Positions 20,264-29,533 of a stretch of 64,000 nucleotides of DNA are shown here, in pieces. Numbering within the stretch: position 1 is the stretch's first letter; each line of letters begins with the position of its first letter. Location of the stretch: assembly GCF_003399765.1 (NCBI RefSeq), contig NZ_NFZV01000001.1, forward strand, positions 1 to 64,000. Reading direction: 5' to 3'. A program made the position numbers and the translations under genes. The notes beneath the pieces are model-generated. The model did no database searches. It saw nothing but the letters and a program-made list of their open reading frames with translations, and was not told where the DNA came from. Source of the DNA: Alkalilimnicola ehrlichii. GTDB taxonomy: Bacteria; Pseudomonadota; Gammaproteobacteria; Nitrococcales; AK92.

Positions 20264-20827
20264 TTATTGCCCTACGGCCCAGACGTTTTCGATCTCGCCG
20301 TAGAGGTCGGCGTAATTCGCCTGCGGGCATATGGCGTGGATGATCCGCGCCAGCGCGTCGAGTGCTTCCGGTTCCGGTCGCGGGCAGCTTTTGCGCGTCA
20401 GTAAGGAGGCGTTGACGGCCGCATCGCGCCAGCGTTCGGGTTCGGCGGAGGCGGGGTCGGTGGCCGTGAAGTCTTCCAAAAATAAGCGCTGTTCCAGCCG
20501 CTCGGCATCGAGCTCGGCGTCGACGAGCTGGCGTCGTAGCGCGTGGGTGGCCTCTTCGGCGCCTGCCGGCGGTTGTTGCCGTAATTGGCGACGTACCGCC
20601 CGGATCGGCTCGATGACGTCTCGGTGCCATTCGACCGAACGCCGTATTGTCGTTTCCAGATCGGTAGCGCCAAGCCGGCCATAGCCTTGTATGCCGGTCC
20701 AGATGGAGCCGAGTAGTAAGCTCACGCTGAGCCCGTAACGGGCTTGCACGTTTAAGCAGGTGCTTTTTACCGTTTCGTCTTCGTAAACCGCTACGGCGAA
20801 TTCCCACAGTTTGTCGGCTTCGTCCAT
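20264..20827 (-). CDS. TIGR02444/DUF2390 family protein
   Basis: A 187-residue cytoplasmic protein. Its opening LWEFAVAVYEDETVKSTCLNVQARYGLSVSLLLGSIWTG is the signature of the TIGR02444 (DUF2390) family of gammaproteobacteria. The rest is largely helical with charged stretches (QLVDAELDAERLEQRLF). The function is unknown. It is convergent with the DnaJ-related gene, with 8 bases between stops. The pntB terminator lies upstream of it, so it is transcribed separately from the transhydrogenase operon. Confidence 0.75.
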   Translation of the reverse strand: MDEADKLWEFAVAVYEDETVKSTCLNVQARYGLSVSLLLGSIWTGIQGYGRLGATDLETTIRRSVEWHRDVIEPIRAVRRQLRQQPPAGAEEATHALRRQLVDAELDAERLEQRLFLEDFTATDPASAEPERWRDAAVNASLLTRKSCPRPEPEALDALARIIHAICPQANYADLYGEIENVWAVGQ

Positions 20828-20922
20828 TGGCTTCGTCCTTTGCTGGAACCTATGGCAGCGGCGGCCCCGCCGAAAGCGCTCAGTTTACACTGCAACGGTG
20901 GCTTGGAAAAAAGTTCGCGCAT

Positions 20923-20949
20923 AAAAAAGCCGCCCCGTGGGGCGGCTTC
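20923..20949 (-). terminator. Rho-independent terminator of the pnt operon
   Basis: Read leftward: an 8-bp perfect stem (GCCGCCCC / GGGGCGGC) with a two-base loop, then TTTTTT. It lies 20 bases after the pntB stop. Confidence 0.92.
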
Positions 20950-20968
20950 TGTCGCGTCTCTGCCCTGA

Positions 20969-22384
20969 TTACAGGGTTTTGACGGTTTGGATGAGTTTGC
21001 TGACCACTTCCTGGGCGTCGCCGAACAGCATCCGGGTCTTGTCGTCGAAGAACAGACCGTTCTCGACGCCGGAGAAGCCGGTTCCGCGACCGCGTTTGAT
21101 GACCAGGATGTTTTCCGACTCGTCCACATTGAGGATCGGCATGCCGAAGATCGGGCTGTTCGGATCCTTGCGGGCGGCCGGGTTGACCACGTCGTTGGCG
21201 CCGATGACCAGGGATACCGTCGTCTTCGGGAAGTCGGAGTTGATGTCTTCCATGTCGAAGATCTTGTCGTACGGTACGCCGGCTTCGGCAAGCAGTACGT
21301 TCATGTGGCCAGGCATACGGCCGGCAACCGGATGGATGGCGAACTTAACGCGCACGCCACGCTCTTCCAGCAGTTCCACCAGTTCCCAGACCTTGTGCTG
21401 AGCCTGCGCTACCGCCATACCGTATCCGGGCACGATAACCACTTGCTCGGAGTAGGCCATGGTGATGCCGGCATCTTCCGGTTGCTGCTCCTTCATCTCG
21501 CCTTCCGGACCGGCTTCTGCGCCGCCGGCGGAAGCGGCACCGAAGGCGCCGAACATGACGTTGCTGATTGGCCGATTCATGGCTTTTGCCATCAATTGGG
21601 TCAGCAGCATGCCGGCCGCACCGACCACCGTGCCTGCAATAATCAGGGCCGGAATGTCGAGCACGTAGCCTTTGAAGCCGACTGCCAAGCCGGTGAGGGC
21701 GTTGAACAGCGAGATGATGACGGGCATGTCGGCGCCGCCGATCGGCACCGTCATGAATACGCCGAGCAACAAGGCCAGGGCGAAGAACAGTACCACCAGG
21801 GTCATGCTGCCGCTGAAGTAAGCAGCGATACCGGCAGCGATGGTGCCGACGAACACGGCGATGTAGACCAGATGCTGCATCGGCAGGAACTGCGAGCGCT
21901 TCATGCGGCCGTCGAGTTTCGCCCAGGCGATCAACGAGCCGGAGAAGGCCACGGTGCCGATCAGGCCGCCGAGCAGCGCGAGGCTGGCTTTGGCTGCGCC
22001 CATTTCGGTGGCGATGCTGCCTTCGCCCGCGGCGGACACCGCGAACTGGGCCTGGATCAGGTAAACGGCGGCGATCGCGGCGGCGGAGCCGCCGCCCATG
22101 CCGTTATACAGTGCCACCATCTGCGGCATGTCGGTCATGGCTACGCGTTTGCCGGACCACCAAGCAACTGCGCCACCGACGACGATGGCGATGACGATCA
22201 GCGTGTAGTTGCCGAAACCGGTTACGGTCGGGTACAGGAACGTGACCAGCGTCGCCAGGATCATGGCGTAACCGGCCCAAACGATGCCCTGGCGCGCGGT
22301 AACCGGCGAACTCATGCCTTTCAGGCCGAGGATGAACACCACGGCGGCGATGAAGTAGCTCGCTTGAACGAGGGTATAAGTCAT
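20969..22384 (-). CDS. pntB: Proton-translocating NAD(P) transhydrogenase, beta subunit
   Basis: An inner-membrane protein of 471 residues that couples proton flow to hydride transfer from NADH to NADP+. The N-terminal two-thirds hold about nine helices (from YTLVQASYFIAAVVFILGL). The cytoplasmic dIII domain binds NADP(H) through VPGYGMAVAQAQHKVWEL, HPVAGRMPGHMNVLLAEA and SLVIGANDVVNP. It overlaps the stop of pntAB by four bases, which indicates translational coupling. The three genes form one leftward operon closed by the terminator at 20923. Confidence 0.95.
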   Translation of the reverse strand: MTYTLVQASYFIAAVVFILGLKGMSSPVTARQGIVWAGYAMILATLVTFLYPTVTGFGNYTLIVIAIVVGGAVAWWSGKRVAMTDMPQMVALYNGMGGGSAAAIAAVYLIQAQFAVSAAGEGSIATEMGAAKASLALLGGLIGTVAFSGSLIAWAKLDGRMKRSQFLPMQHLVYIAVFVGTIAAGIAAYFSGSMTLVVLFFALALLLGVFMTVPIGGADMPVIISLFNALTGLAVGFKGYVLDIPALIIAGTVVGAAGMLLTQLMAKAMNRPISNVMFGAFGAASAGGAEAGPEGEMKEQQPEDAGITMAYSEQVVIVPGYGMAVAQAQHKVWELVELLEERGVRVKFAIHPVAGRMPGHMNVLLAEAGVPYDKIFDMEDINSDFPKTTVSLVIGANDVVNPAARKDPNSPIFGMPILNVDESENILVIKRGRGTGFSGVENGLFFDDKTRMLFGDAQEVVSKLIQTVKTL

Positions 22385-22677
22385 GCTTTAGCCCCCTCTT
22401 TCTTACTGCTCTTGAACATCTCAAGCATGCGTTCGGTAACGACGTAGCCGCCTACCGCATTGCCTGCACCCAACAGTACGGCAATAAAGCCGATGAGCTG
22501 CTCGATGGGCGTGTTCGCTTCCCCAAGGGCGACCATGGCACCCACGACAACAATGCCGTGAATGAAGTTGGAGCCCGACATCAAGGGGGTGTGGAGGATT
22601 ACCGGCACCCGCGAGATTACTTCGTAACCCGCTACCGCCGACAGCATGAAGATATACAGTGGGATGAAGCCTTCCAT
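22381..22677 (-). CDS. pntAB: NAD(P) transhydrogenase, alpha subunit part 2 (membrane)
   Basis: A 98-residue membrane protein with three helices (FIPLYIFMLSAVAGYEVISRV, LMSGSNFIHGIVVVGAMVAL, IGFIAVLLGAGNAVGGYVVTERML). This matches the dIIa segment that in E. coli is the C-terminal part of PntA. The alpha subunit is therefore split here, as in Rhodospirillum and many other proteobacteria. Its start is one base from the pntAA stop and its end overlaps pntB, so expression is coupled. Confidence 0.92.
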   Translation of the reverse strand: MEGFIPLYIFMLSAVAGYEVISRVPVILHTPLMSGSNFIHGIVVVGAMVALGEANTPIEQLIGFIAVLLGAGNAVGGYVVTERMLEMFKSSKKEGAKA

Positions 22678-23810
22678 TAGGACTTGCCTCCTTCCAGACG
22701 CGACCGGGTCGGTTCGTGCTTGACCTCGCCGTCATGGGTCAGGCAGCTGTCCTTGATTACCTGGTCTTCCCAGTTGAGGTTCAGCTCGCCCTCTTGCACC
22801 AGCAACGTGAGCAGGTTGTAGAGGTTGCGGGCGTACATTTCGCTGGCGTGTACGGCGACCGAGCTCGGTACGTTGCGGGGCCCATAGACGATAACCCCTT
22901 GATGATCGACCTCTTCGCCCGGTTTGGTGACTTCGCAGTTACCGCCGGTTTCGGCGGCCAGATCGATGATAACGGCACCGCGCTTCATGCGCTCGACGGT
23001 GGCTTTATCGATGATCTTGGGCGCTGCCCGTCCCGGGATCGCGGCGGTGGTGATGACCGCGTCGGAGTTCGCGATATGGTCGGCCAAGACTTTGGCTTGC
23101 TGCGCTTGCTCTTCTTTGGTGAGCTCGCGCGCATAGCCGCCTTCGCCTTCGGCTTTTACGCCGGTGTCGACGAACTTGGCGCCCAGCGATTCGCATTGCT
23201 CTTTGGTTGCCGAGCGAACGTCATAGGCTTCGACAATCGCACCTAAACGGCGCGCCGTCGCGATCGCTTGCAAACCGGCTACGCCCGCACCGATAACCAG
23301 CACTTTGGCCGGCCGGACGGTGCCTGCCGCCGTCGTGAGCATCGGGAAAAAACGACCCGTTAACGTGGCAGCCAACAGGACGGCTTTGTAGCCTGCGATG
23401 GAGGCTTGGCTGGACAGCGCATCGATGGACTGAGCGCGGGAGATACGCGGTACCAGTTCCATGGAGAAGCTGGAGATCTTCCGCTCGCACAGTTTCTTGA
23501 TGCGGTCGTCGCCCTCGTGCGGGGCGAGGAAACCGAGGAGTACGGTACCTTCCTTCAGCTTGCCGGCTTCTTCCACGCTCGGCGGTTGCACCTTCATGGT
23601 TACATCCGCCTGGGCATAGAGTTGATCAGCGGAGTCTACGATGGTTACGCCTTCGTAGTCGGCATCGTCGAATCCGCTTTCGATACCCGCGCCTTTCTCC
23701 ATCAAGACCTCGACCCCGAGCTTTCCGAGCTGGCGGAGCACGCCCGGTACCAGGGCTACCCGACGCTCGCCGGGAGCGGTCTCTTTAGGCACGCCTACAC
23801 GTATTGCCAT
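22677..23810 (-). CDS. pntAA: NAD(P) transhydrogenase, alpha subunit part 1
   Basis: The cytoplasmic NAD(H)-binding dI domain, 377 residues. It begins MAIRVGVPKETAPGERRVALVPG, the alanine dehydrogenase/PNT N-terminal signature, and carries the Rossmann motif VLVIGAGVAGLQAIATARRLGAIVEAYDVR. A mobile-loop region (GEGGYARELTKEEQAQQ) and PGRAAPKII follow. The ATG at 23810 is preferred over upstream in-frame codons because the family begins there and GGGGGGA lies just upstream. It is the first gene of pntAA-pntAB-pntB. The 470 bases upstream carry no gene and probably hold the promoter. Confidence 0.93.
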   Translation of the reverse strand: MAIRVGVPKETAPGERRVALVPGVLRQLGKLGVEVLMEKGAGIESGFDDADYEGVTIVDSADQLYAQADVTMKVQPPSVEEAGKLKEGTVLLGFLAPHEGDDRIKKLCERKISSFSMELVPRISRAQSIDALSSQASIAGYKAVLLAATLTGRFFPMLTTAAGTVRPAKVLVIGAGVAGLQAIATARRLGAIVEAYDVRSATKEQCESLGAKFVDTGVKAEGEGGYARELTKEEQAQQAKVLADHIANSDAVITTAAIPGRAAPKIIDKATVERMKRGAVIIDLAAETGGNCEVTKPGEEVDHQGVIVYGPRNVPSSVAVHASEMYARNLYNLLTLLVQEGELNLNWEDQVIKDSCLTHDGEVKHEPTRSRLEGGKS

Positions 23811-24278
23811 TGTTAATGTCCCCCCGTTGTTAAACGGTGTTATAGGCGGCCGCGGCAAAAGCGGCCAGTTTGGCGGCGTGGCCTTGCTTCCTCGCTCGGC
23901 CAACGGCAGTCGCCGCCGTTTCACGGTTGGGCTAAAACCAGGCGCGACGCCCGATTTTACCGCCGGGAAAAAAACGCGGACGGAATATCCGGCCGCGGAG
24001 CCGAATCATACTATAGGATCTAGTTCTCGTTTTGAAGCGGCGATTATGAGGAAGAATGTACTAGGGAAGGCATTGTCACGAATTGGTAATTTATGTGGTT
24101 TACAACTATTTATGAAGTAAGACGGTTGTTGCTGAAGGGTTCCGAGGGCTGATATAAGGAAATTTGCTCGTTGAACCCTTAGGCCGTTGGGAAAGCTCGG
24201 CAGCGGTTTGAGGCCGGTTTGGAAGGTGCCTTCGCCGGCGTTGCTCGTCGAGAAAAGGGGCGGCTCGGCAAGTGGGCC

Positions 24279-24908
24279 ATGCGTGGTTGCGAGGTGGCTG
24301 TGGTAGGCTTCGAGCACCAAATTCTCCGCACCGACGTCTCCGGTATGCCGTTGGAATGGATCGGTTATCAGGAGGCGGTCCGGTTGTATTACCTGGACCA
24401 GGTTGCCTATGCCTGTGGCGGCGTGCTTTATCGGGTGCGGGGTGGCTTCAACGCGCTGACCGGGGCGCGCAGCGTCGTCACGTTAAACAGCATTATTGCC
24501 ACTGAAGGCAGTGTGCAGGCGGCTCGTAAGGGGCTGCCGGGGTATGTGCCGCCGCTTAATAATCAAACGCTGTTCCGGCGCGACGATCAGATTTGTTTGT
24601 ACTGCGGTAATCGTTTTCCGCGCAGCCAGCTCTCGCGCGATCACGTTACGCCTACCAGTCGCGGCGGGCGGGATTGTTGGACTAATGTCGTCACCGCCTG
24701 TAAGCGTTGCAACAATCACAAAGGCGCGCGGACGCCGGAGGAAGCCGGTATGCAATTGCTAGCGGTGCCTTTTGCGCCTACGCATGCCGAGTACGTTTAT
24801 CTGCAAGGGCGGCGGGTTTTGGCCGACCAGATGGAGTTTCTCCGCGCTCACTTCCCCCGCTCCAGCCCTTTGCGGCTGCGCCGCCAGCCTTTGGCTCCCC
24901 CACGCTAG
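24279..24908 (+). CDS. HNH endonuclease-family protein
   Basis: A protein of about 209 residues. The HNH core is complete: a first zinc CxxC pair in ICLYCGNRF, the catalytic RDHVTPTSRGG, the asparagine in WTNVVTACKRCN, and the second CxxC in CKRCNNHKGARTP. The N-terminal 90 residues (GFEHQILRTDVSGMPLEWIGYQEAVRLYY) match a chromosomal HNH family widespread in gammaproteobacteria and cyanobacteria. Its substrate is not known. The start at 24279 is uncertain because the frame is open to 24219 and no strong ribosome site is visible. No toxin, phage or restriction partner lies beside it. Confidence 0.75.
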   Translation: MRGCEVAVVGFEHQILRTDVSGMPLEWIGYQEAVRLYYLDQVAYACGGVLYRVRGGFNALTGARSVVTLNSIIATEGSVQAARKGLPGYVPPLNNQTLFRRDDQICLYCGNRFPRSQLSRDHVTPTSRGGRDCWTNVVTACKRCNNHKGARTPEEAGMQLLAVPFAPTHAEYVYLQGRRVLADQMEFLRAHFPRSSPLRLRRQPLAPPR

Positions 24909-24935
24909 CCGCTTGTCGGCCCGCGGAAGCGGCCG

Positions 24936-26704
24936 CTAAAAAGGCCATACGAACGGTGTCAGTGCTACGGCGGTGGCGCCGGTCAAGACGTTGAGCGGTA
25001 GTCCAAAGCGGATGTAATCGGAGAAGCGGTAACCGCCCGGGCCGTAGACCATTAGGTTCGTTTGATAGCCAATGGGTGTGGCGAAGCTGGCGGAAGCGGC
25101 CATCATGATGGTGATGATAAACGGCATGTAGTTAATGCCCAGGCTTTCCGTCGCCGCCATGACGATCGGAAACATTAGCACTGCGGCTGCGTTATTGGTT
25201 ACCAGCGCGGTGAGTATGGCCGTAATGAGGTAGGTGGCGGCGAGCAGTAGCCAGGGGTTGCCCGAGACTAATTGCATGATCTGTAAAGCAAGATGTTCGG
25301 CCCCCCCGTGCGGTAAAGCGCGTCGCCGAGCGCAAAGGCGGCGGCGATAGCGAGTAGGACCTGAGTGTCGAGACTCTTGCGTGCCACGGCAGGCGTGACG
25401 CAACCGGTGAGGATCATTAAGGCCGCGCCGAGCATGGCGGCGTTGATCATGCTGAGCCAGCCGAAGGTTGCGCTGGCAACGACCAAGCCCAGGATGGTCC
25501 ACGACAACCAAGCCTTTTCGTAGCGCGGTAGCTCGGAGTTGGGCACTTCGCTGATGAGCAGAAAGTCCCTGGAATGGCGATGCTGATCGAGGAAGGAGGG
25601 GCTGGCTTCGAGCAGTAAGGTGTCGGAGGGCTGGAGTCGGATCGAGCCGATTTTCCCTTCGATCCGTTGGCCGTCACGGGCTACGGCGACCACGGAGGCG
25701 CCGAAGACGGAGCGGAAGCGCCCTTCCTTGATGGTTTTGCCGACGATATCGCTGTTAGGCGCGATAGCCACTTCCACCAGCGAGCGCTCCGGGACGGTGT
25801 CGTCGAGGCTGAAGCTGGGGGCGCCGGAGGGGCTGAGGCCACGGATTTTATGGAGCTCCACAACCGATTCGGTAACGCCGGCAAACACCAGGTTGTCGCC
25901 GGCTTCCAGGCGTTCGCTGGAGCCTACGGAGGGGATGATGTGGCCATGGCGTTCGATCTCGATCAGGAATAGCCCCTGGAGATGCCGCAATCCGGCTTCT
26001 TCGACGGTTTTTCCCATCAGCGGGCCGTTTGTGTCCACCGTCATTTCTACGGTGTACTCGCGCGGATCGCCGAAACTGGTTGCCGTGCCCTGGCGGTCGG
26101 GAAGTAAGCGACCGCCGAGTATAAGAATATAGGCGATGCCGACCACCGCTGTCGGAATACCGACCCAGGCAATGTCGAACATCCCAAGGCCTGGTCCGCC
26201 CGTTTCCTTGATAAGTAGGCCGTTGACGGCAAGGTTGGTGCTGGTGCCGATGAGTGTGCATGTGCCGCCGAGGATGGCGGCATAACTCAGTGGCATGAGC
26301 AGCCGGGAGACCGAGACGCCGATCCGTTTCGACCAGGCGACGACGGCAGGGATGAAGGTCGCGACGACAGGGGTGTTGTTCAGAAAAGCGCTGGTGAACA
26401 GGGTCGGTAGCATAAGGCGCGTTTGGGCAGAAACGCGCCCTTGCGGGCGGCCGAGCACGTGGGTGACAAGAAAGTTGATGCCTCCGGTTTCTCGAATGCC
26501 GGCCACGATGACGAACATCAGTGCGACAGTTATGAGCCCGGTGTTAGCGAATCCCGCTACGGCCGCTTCCGGCGTTAATATCCCTAAGGTGGTTAACAGT
26601 ACGACGGCACCTAATAGGATAAGCTCGGGGCCGATACGGCTGACGCTCATGAGAACGACGCTGCCGAAAACGATGAAAAGAGTCAGCCAGCCGTGAAAGT
26701 CCAT
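24936..26704 (-). CDS. SLC13-family transporter with two RCK_C domains (frameshifted)
   Basis: An inner-membrane anion or dicarboxylate transporter of the SLC13/divalent anion:Na+ type. The N-terminal helices include FANTGLITVALMFVIVAG, FTSAFLNNTPVVATFIPAV and GGTCTLIGTSTNLAVNG. Two central TrkA_C/RCK_C domains carry GKTVEEAGLRHLQGLFLIEIERHG and GKTIKEGRFRSVFGASVVAVAR. A second helical half ends in the conserved TNNAAAVLMFPI and SASFATPIGYQTNLMVYGPGGY. The frame breaks in the C7 run at 25301-25307; one more C joins RTGG to AEHLALQIM. The restored length is about 589 residues. The substrate is not predictable here. Confidence 0.85.
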
Positions 26705-26783
26705 AGGGTTCCGTGCGCTTTGTTGTGTCGTTGCGGATGCTAGCAGCCGACAATGTACGGTGCCGAATATAGTATGAAAAAGA

Positions 26784-27719
26784 ATGGTTGGAGATATTAG
26801 TAGCACAAATAGTTATAGCAATGGAGGCCTCGACCCTCTGCTGCCTCGTTTGTACTTGATCGATGCCAGCGTGTATGTGTTTCGGGCCTATTATTCGGTC
26901 GATCCGGCGGTGCAGGATGCTTATGGCGAGCCGGCCAATGCTGTGTTCGGTTACGGGATGTTTCTCTGCGAGCTGTTGGAGCGTCGCCGACCACAGTTTG
27001 TAGTGGCGGCATTCGACGAAAGTTTGACCACGTCTTTTCGCAATGCGCTCTACCCTGCCTATAAGGCCAACCGGCCGCCGGCCCCGCCCGATCTGAAACG
27101 CCAATTTAGGCTTTGCCGCGAGTTGACGGTCGCTTTGGGTATCCGAACGTTCGCCAGCCGCCGTTACGAGGCGGACGACCTGATCGGTTCGCTGGCGGAA
27201 CGCTGTGCGCCGCAGGGGCCGCGCGTATTCGTTACCAGCGATAAAGACTATGCGCAGTTACTGCAAGGCGAGGATCGACTGTGGGACGTTGCGCGCAACC
27301 GGTGGCTCGATGCTGCCGGCGTTGCCGATACCTTCGGTATCCGACCGGAGCAGGTGGCGGATTTCTTGGGGCTTGCAGGCGATAGTGTCGATAATGTGCC
27401 GGGTGTCCCCGGGATCGGTGCTAAAACGGCGGCTGCATTGTTGGCACAGTGGCCGAGCCTGGAAGCAGTGTACGAGGCATTGGATACGGTTCCGACCTTG
27501 CCGATTCGGGGTGCCGCGCGAGTACGTCGCTTGCTCGTCGAGCACCGCGAGCAGGCGTTTTTATCTCGCCGTCTGGCGACCATCGAGCGCTACGTCCCCT
27601 TGTGCTGCGACCGCGAGGATTTGGTTTGGCGGGGTGGAGACCGTTATATCCTTGACGATCTGCCCCTGCCGGAACGGCTTAGGCAGCGATTTCGGCGTGT
27701 GCTAGCGGAGGCGTTATGA
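26784..27719 (+). CDS. 5'-3' exonuclease (flap endonuclease-like, Pol I N-terminal type)
   Basis: A 311-residue free-standing homologue of the DNA polymerase I 5'-nuclease domain. Metal-binding acids are in LYLIDASVYVFRAYYS, VVAAFDES, ASRRYEADDLIGSLA, VTSDKDYAQLL and GLAGDSVDNVPGVPGIGAKTAAALL; the last is the helix-hairpin-helix that grips DNA. Position resembles ExoIX/Xni, but the acids are fuller than in E. coli Xni. It is coupled to the fructosamine kinase gene by an ATGA overlap. The start at 26784 is the first ATG in frame, and the true start could lie slightly downstream. Confidence 0.82.
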   Translation: MVGDISSTNSYSNGGLDPLLPRLYLIDASVYVFRAYYSVDPAVQDAYGEPANAVFGYGMFLCELLERRRPQFVVAAFDESLTTSFRNALYPAYKANRPPAPPDLKRQFRLCRELTVALGIRTFASRRYEADDLIGSLAERCAPQGPRVFVTSDKDYAQLLQGEDRLWDVARNRWLDAAGVADTFGIRPEQVADFLGLAGDSVDNVPGVPGIGAKTAAALLAQWPSLEAVYEALDTVPTLPIRGAARVRRLLVEHREQAFLSRRLATIERYVPLCCDREDLVWRGGDRYILDDLPLPERLRQRFRRVLAEAL

Positions 27720-28603
27720 CAGCGGCGAGCGTAGCGACGATCATCGATGCCATTGCGGAAGCCGGCGAAGCGGTGCCAAGCGGCTCGCTGACGCCGGTGG
27801 GCGGTGGTTGCATCAACGAAGGCGCGATAGTCGGCGAAGGTGCGCGACGTTATTTTGTAAAGCTAAACGGGACCGGCCAGCGCGCGATGTTCGAGGCCGA
27901 AGCCGACGGTTTAAAGCGCTTGGCGGCAGCGGATGCGGTCCGCGTGCCTCGGCCTATCGCGGTGGGCGAAGGAAATGGCCGGGCTTTTCTGGTGCTGGAG
28001 TTTATCGAGTTCGGCGCGGCGTCGCCTGCGGGGTTCCGCCGGCTCGGGGAAGCCTTGGCGCAATTACATGCAAGCCATGGCGAGCGGTATGGCTTGCCGT
28101 ATGACAATACGATCGGGACGACGTTGCAGCCAAATGCCGAGGATACGGACTGGTGTCGCTTTTTCTCTCGCCAGCGCTTGGCATTTCAGCTTCGATTGGC
28201 GGCGGATAACGGTATCGGTAAGCGCGTAGGCGAGACAGGAGAGCGGTTGTTGGCGGCGTTGCGCGAGCGGTGGGCGGCGTATCGGCCTGCGCCTTCGTTA
28301 GTACATGGGGATTTGTGGTCGGGCAACGTTGCGTTCGACCGTCAGGGGATGCCGGTGCTTTTCGATCCGGCGTGCTATTACGGCGATCGCGAAACCGACT
28401 TGGCGATGACGGAGCTGTTCGGCGGTTTCCCCCGGGCCTTCTATGACGCTTATAACGCGGTCGCGCCTGTGTCCGCCGATTATCCGATGCATCGGGATCT
28501 CTATCAGCTCTACCACGTGTTAAATCACTTTAACCTGTTCGGCGGCGGCTATGCCGGACAGGTGCGACGTCTGCTCGATCGCCTACTCGCCGAACTCGGT
28601 TAG
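27716..28603 (+). CDS. Fructosamine kinase-family protein
   Basis: A 295-residue aminoglycoside-phosphotransferase-fold kinase. It carries the glycine-rich GGGCINEGAIV, the ATP-contact lysine in YFVKLN, the catalytic loop LVHGDLWSGNVAF and the metal-binding DPACYYGDRETDLAM. Bacterial members phosphorylate ketoamines (ribulosamine or fructosamine adducts), leading to deglycation of proteins. The ATG overlaps the stop of the exonuclease gene, so the two are translated together, although no functional link is obvious. Confidence 0.87.
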   Translation: MTAASVATIIDAIAEAGEAVPSGSLTPVGGGCINEGAIVGEGARRYFVKLNGTGQRAMFEAEADGLKRLAAADAVRVPRPIAVGEGNGRAFLVLEFIEFGAASPAGFRRLGEALAQLHASHGERYGLPYDNTIGTTLQPNAEDTDWCRFFSRQRLAFQLRLAADNGIGKRVGETGERLLAALRERWAAYRPAPSLVHGDLWSGNVAFDRQGMPVLFDPACYYGDRETDLAMTELFGGFPRAFYDAYNAVAPVSADYPMHRDLYQLYHVLNHFNLFGGGYAGQVRRLLDRLLAELG

Positions 28604-28656
28604 TTGAATACCGAAAGGTCCGGTAGGTCCTCGCCCGGCATCCAACGCCTGCGCTA

Positions 28657-29433
28657 TCAAAACTCATCGTCGAAAGCATCGTCGAAAGCATCGTCGAAGG
28701 CGTCATCGAACGCTTCGTCGAATAAATCGTCGTCGTAATAATCGTCCATCGGCGGCGAGCCGTCGTAGATTAGGTTCTGGCGGTATTGCAGGTAAGCCGA
28801 ACGGGTGAAGATGTAGGGGTCGTGGGCGGCTTCGTCGCGCAGTCGCGCCGCTTGTTCGAGATTTGCCCGGGTGTTAACGGCATAGAGGACGGTGAGCGGA
28901 AGGCCAACCGTCCAGCTTACGGTATAGGTTAGCGGGTTAGTGGCCGCCGCAGCGGGAATATCGGCGGCATGTCGTACGGTGTACGGGCCTACCCCGGGTA
29001 AAACCATGTACGGTCCCGAATTGGCTCCCCAAACAGCGAGCGTTTGCCCGAAGTCTTCGTTATGAACCGGCAACCCCATCGGTGTGGCAACGTCGAGTAG
29101 TCCGCCCAGGCCAAGTGTCGAGTTGATCAGGAACCGACCGGTGTCCTGCACACCTTCGCGGCCTTTCCCTTGCAGAAAGCTATTAACGATGACTTTCGGA
29201 TAGGTGACGTTATCGAAAAAATTGGTGACGCCACGCCGAACGAAACGGGGTGTAACGGCTTGATAACCATCGGCTGCTGGCTTCAGGACGTTGCGGTCCA
29301 GGGCGTCGTTAAAGTCATAGACCCGCCGGTTAGTATCCTCCCATGGGTCGTAAGGGTTAGTCGGTGTGGCGTTGTGTGCGCAACCGCTTACGGTTATTGC
29401 CAGCGCTAATAACAGGAGGTGACGGATGTTCAT
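28657..29433 (-). CDS. mlaA: MlaA (VacJ) outer-membrane lipid-asymmetry lipoprotein
   Basis: The outer-membrane component of the Mla phospholipid-retrieval pathway. The lipoprotein signal ends in TVSGCAHN. The MlaA domain shows DPWEDTNRRVYDFNDALDRNVLKPAADGYQ, GVTNFFDNVTYPKVIVNSFLQGK, GRFLINSTLGLGGLLDVAT and the DFGQTLAVWG...GPYMVLPGVGP core. After the domain the C-terminus turns into an extreme acidic tail of Asp/Phe/Ala tetrads, encoded by 12-base repeats. The ATG at 29433 gives a clean signal peptide. No mlaBCDEF genes are adjacent. Confidence 0.9.
   Translation of the reverse strand: MNIRHLLLLALAITVSGCAHNATPTNPYDPWEDTNRRVYDFNDALDRNVLKPAADGYQAVTPRFVRRGVTNFFDNVTYPKVIVNSFLQGKGREGVQDTGRFLINSTLGLGGLLDVATPMGLPVHNEDFGQTLAVWGANSGPYMVLPGVGPYTVRHAADIPAAAATNPLTYTVSWTVGLPLTVLYAVNTRANLEQAARLRDEAAHDPYIFTRSAYLQYRQNLIYDGSPPMDDYYDDDLFDEAFDDAFDDAFDDAFDDEF
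28667..28726. repeat. 12-bp tandem repeat in the 3' end of mlaA
   Basis: Five consecutive units of TCGTCGAAAGCA and variants at 28667, 28679, 28691, 28703 and 28715. The first two are identical and the others differ by one to four bases. Read on the minus strand, each unit encodes an acidic-Asp-Ala-Phe type tetrad. The number of units could vary by slippage without breaking the frame. Confidence 0.85.
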
Positions 29434-29533
29434 GGCGTTTATACGATTGATCCTAAGGAATAAACGAATAGGGCTTTGACAGTGCACTGCATTCCTTGCC
29501 GTTTTATTTTGGAGCAACCCGTTAAGCTAAAGT

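Noticed and set aside
20987-22447. A long rightward open frame of 486 codons opposite pntB
   Set aside because: It is an antisense shadow of the strongly conserved pntB, with low-complexity His/Gly/Gln composition and no start signal.
23811-24278. Possible gene in the 470 bases between pntAA and the HNH gene
   Set aside because: Only short frames without start signals or similarity are present; it probably holds the divergent promoters.
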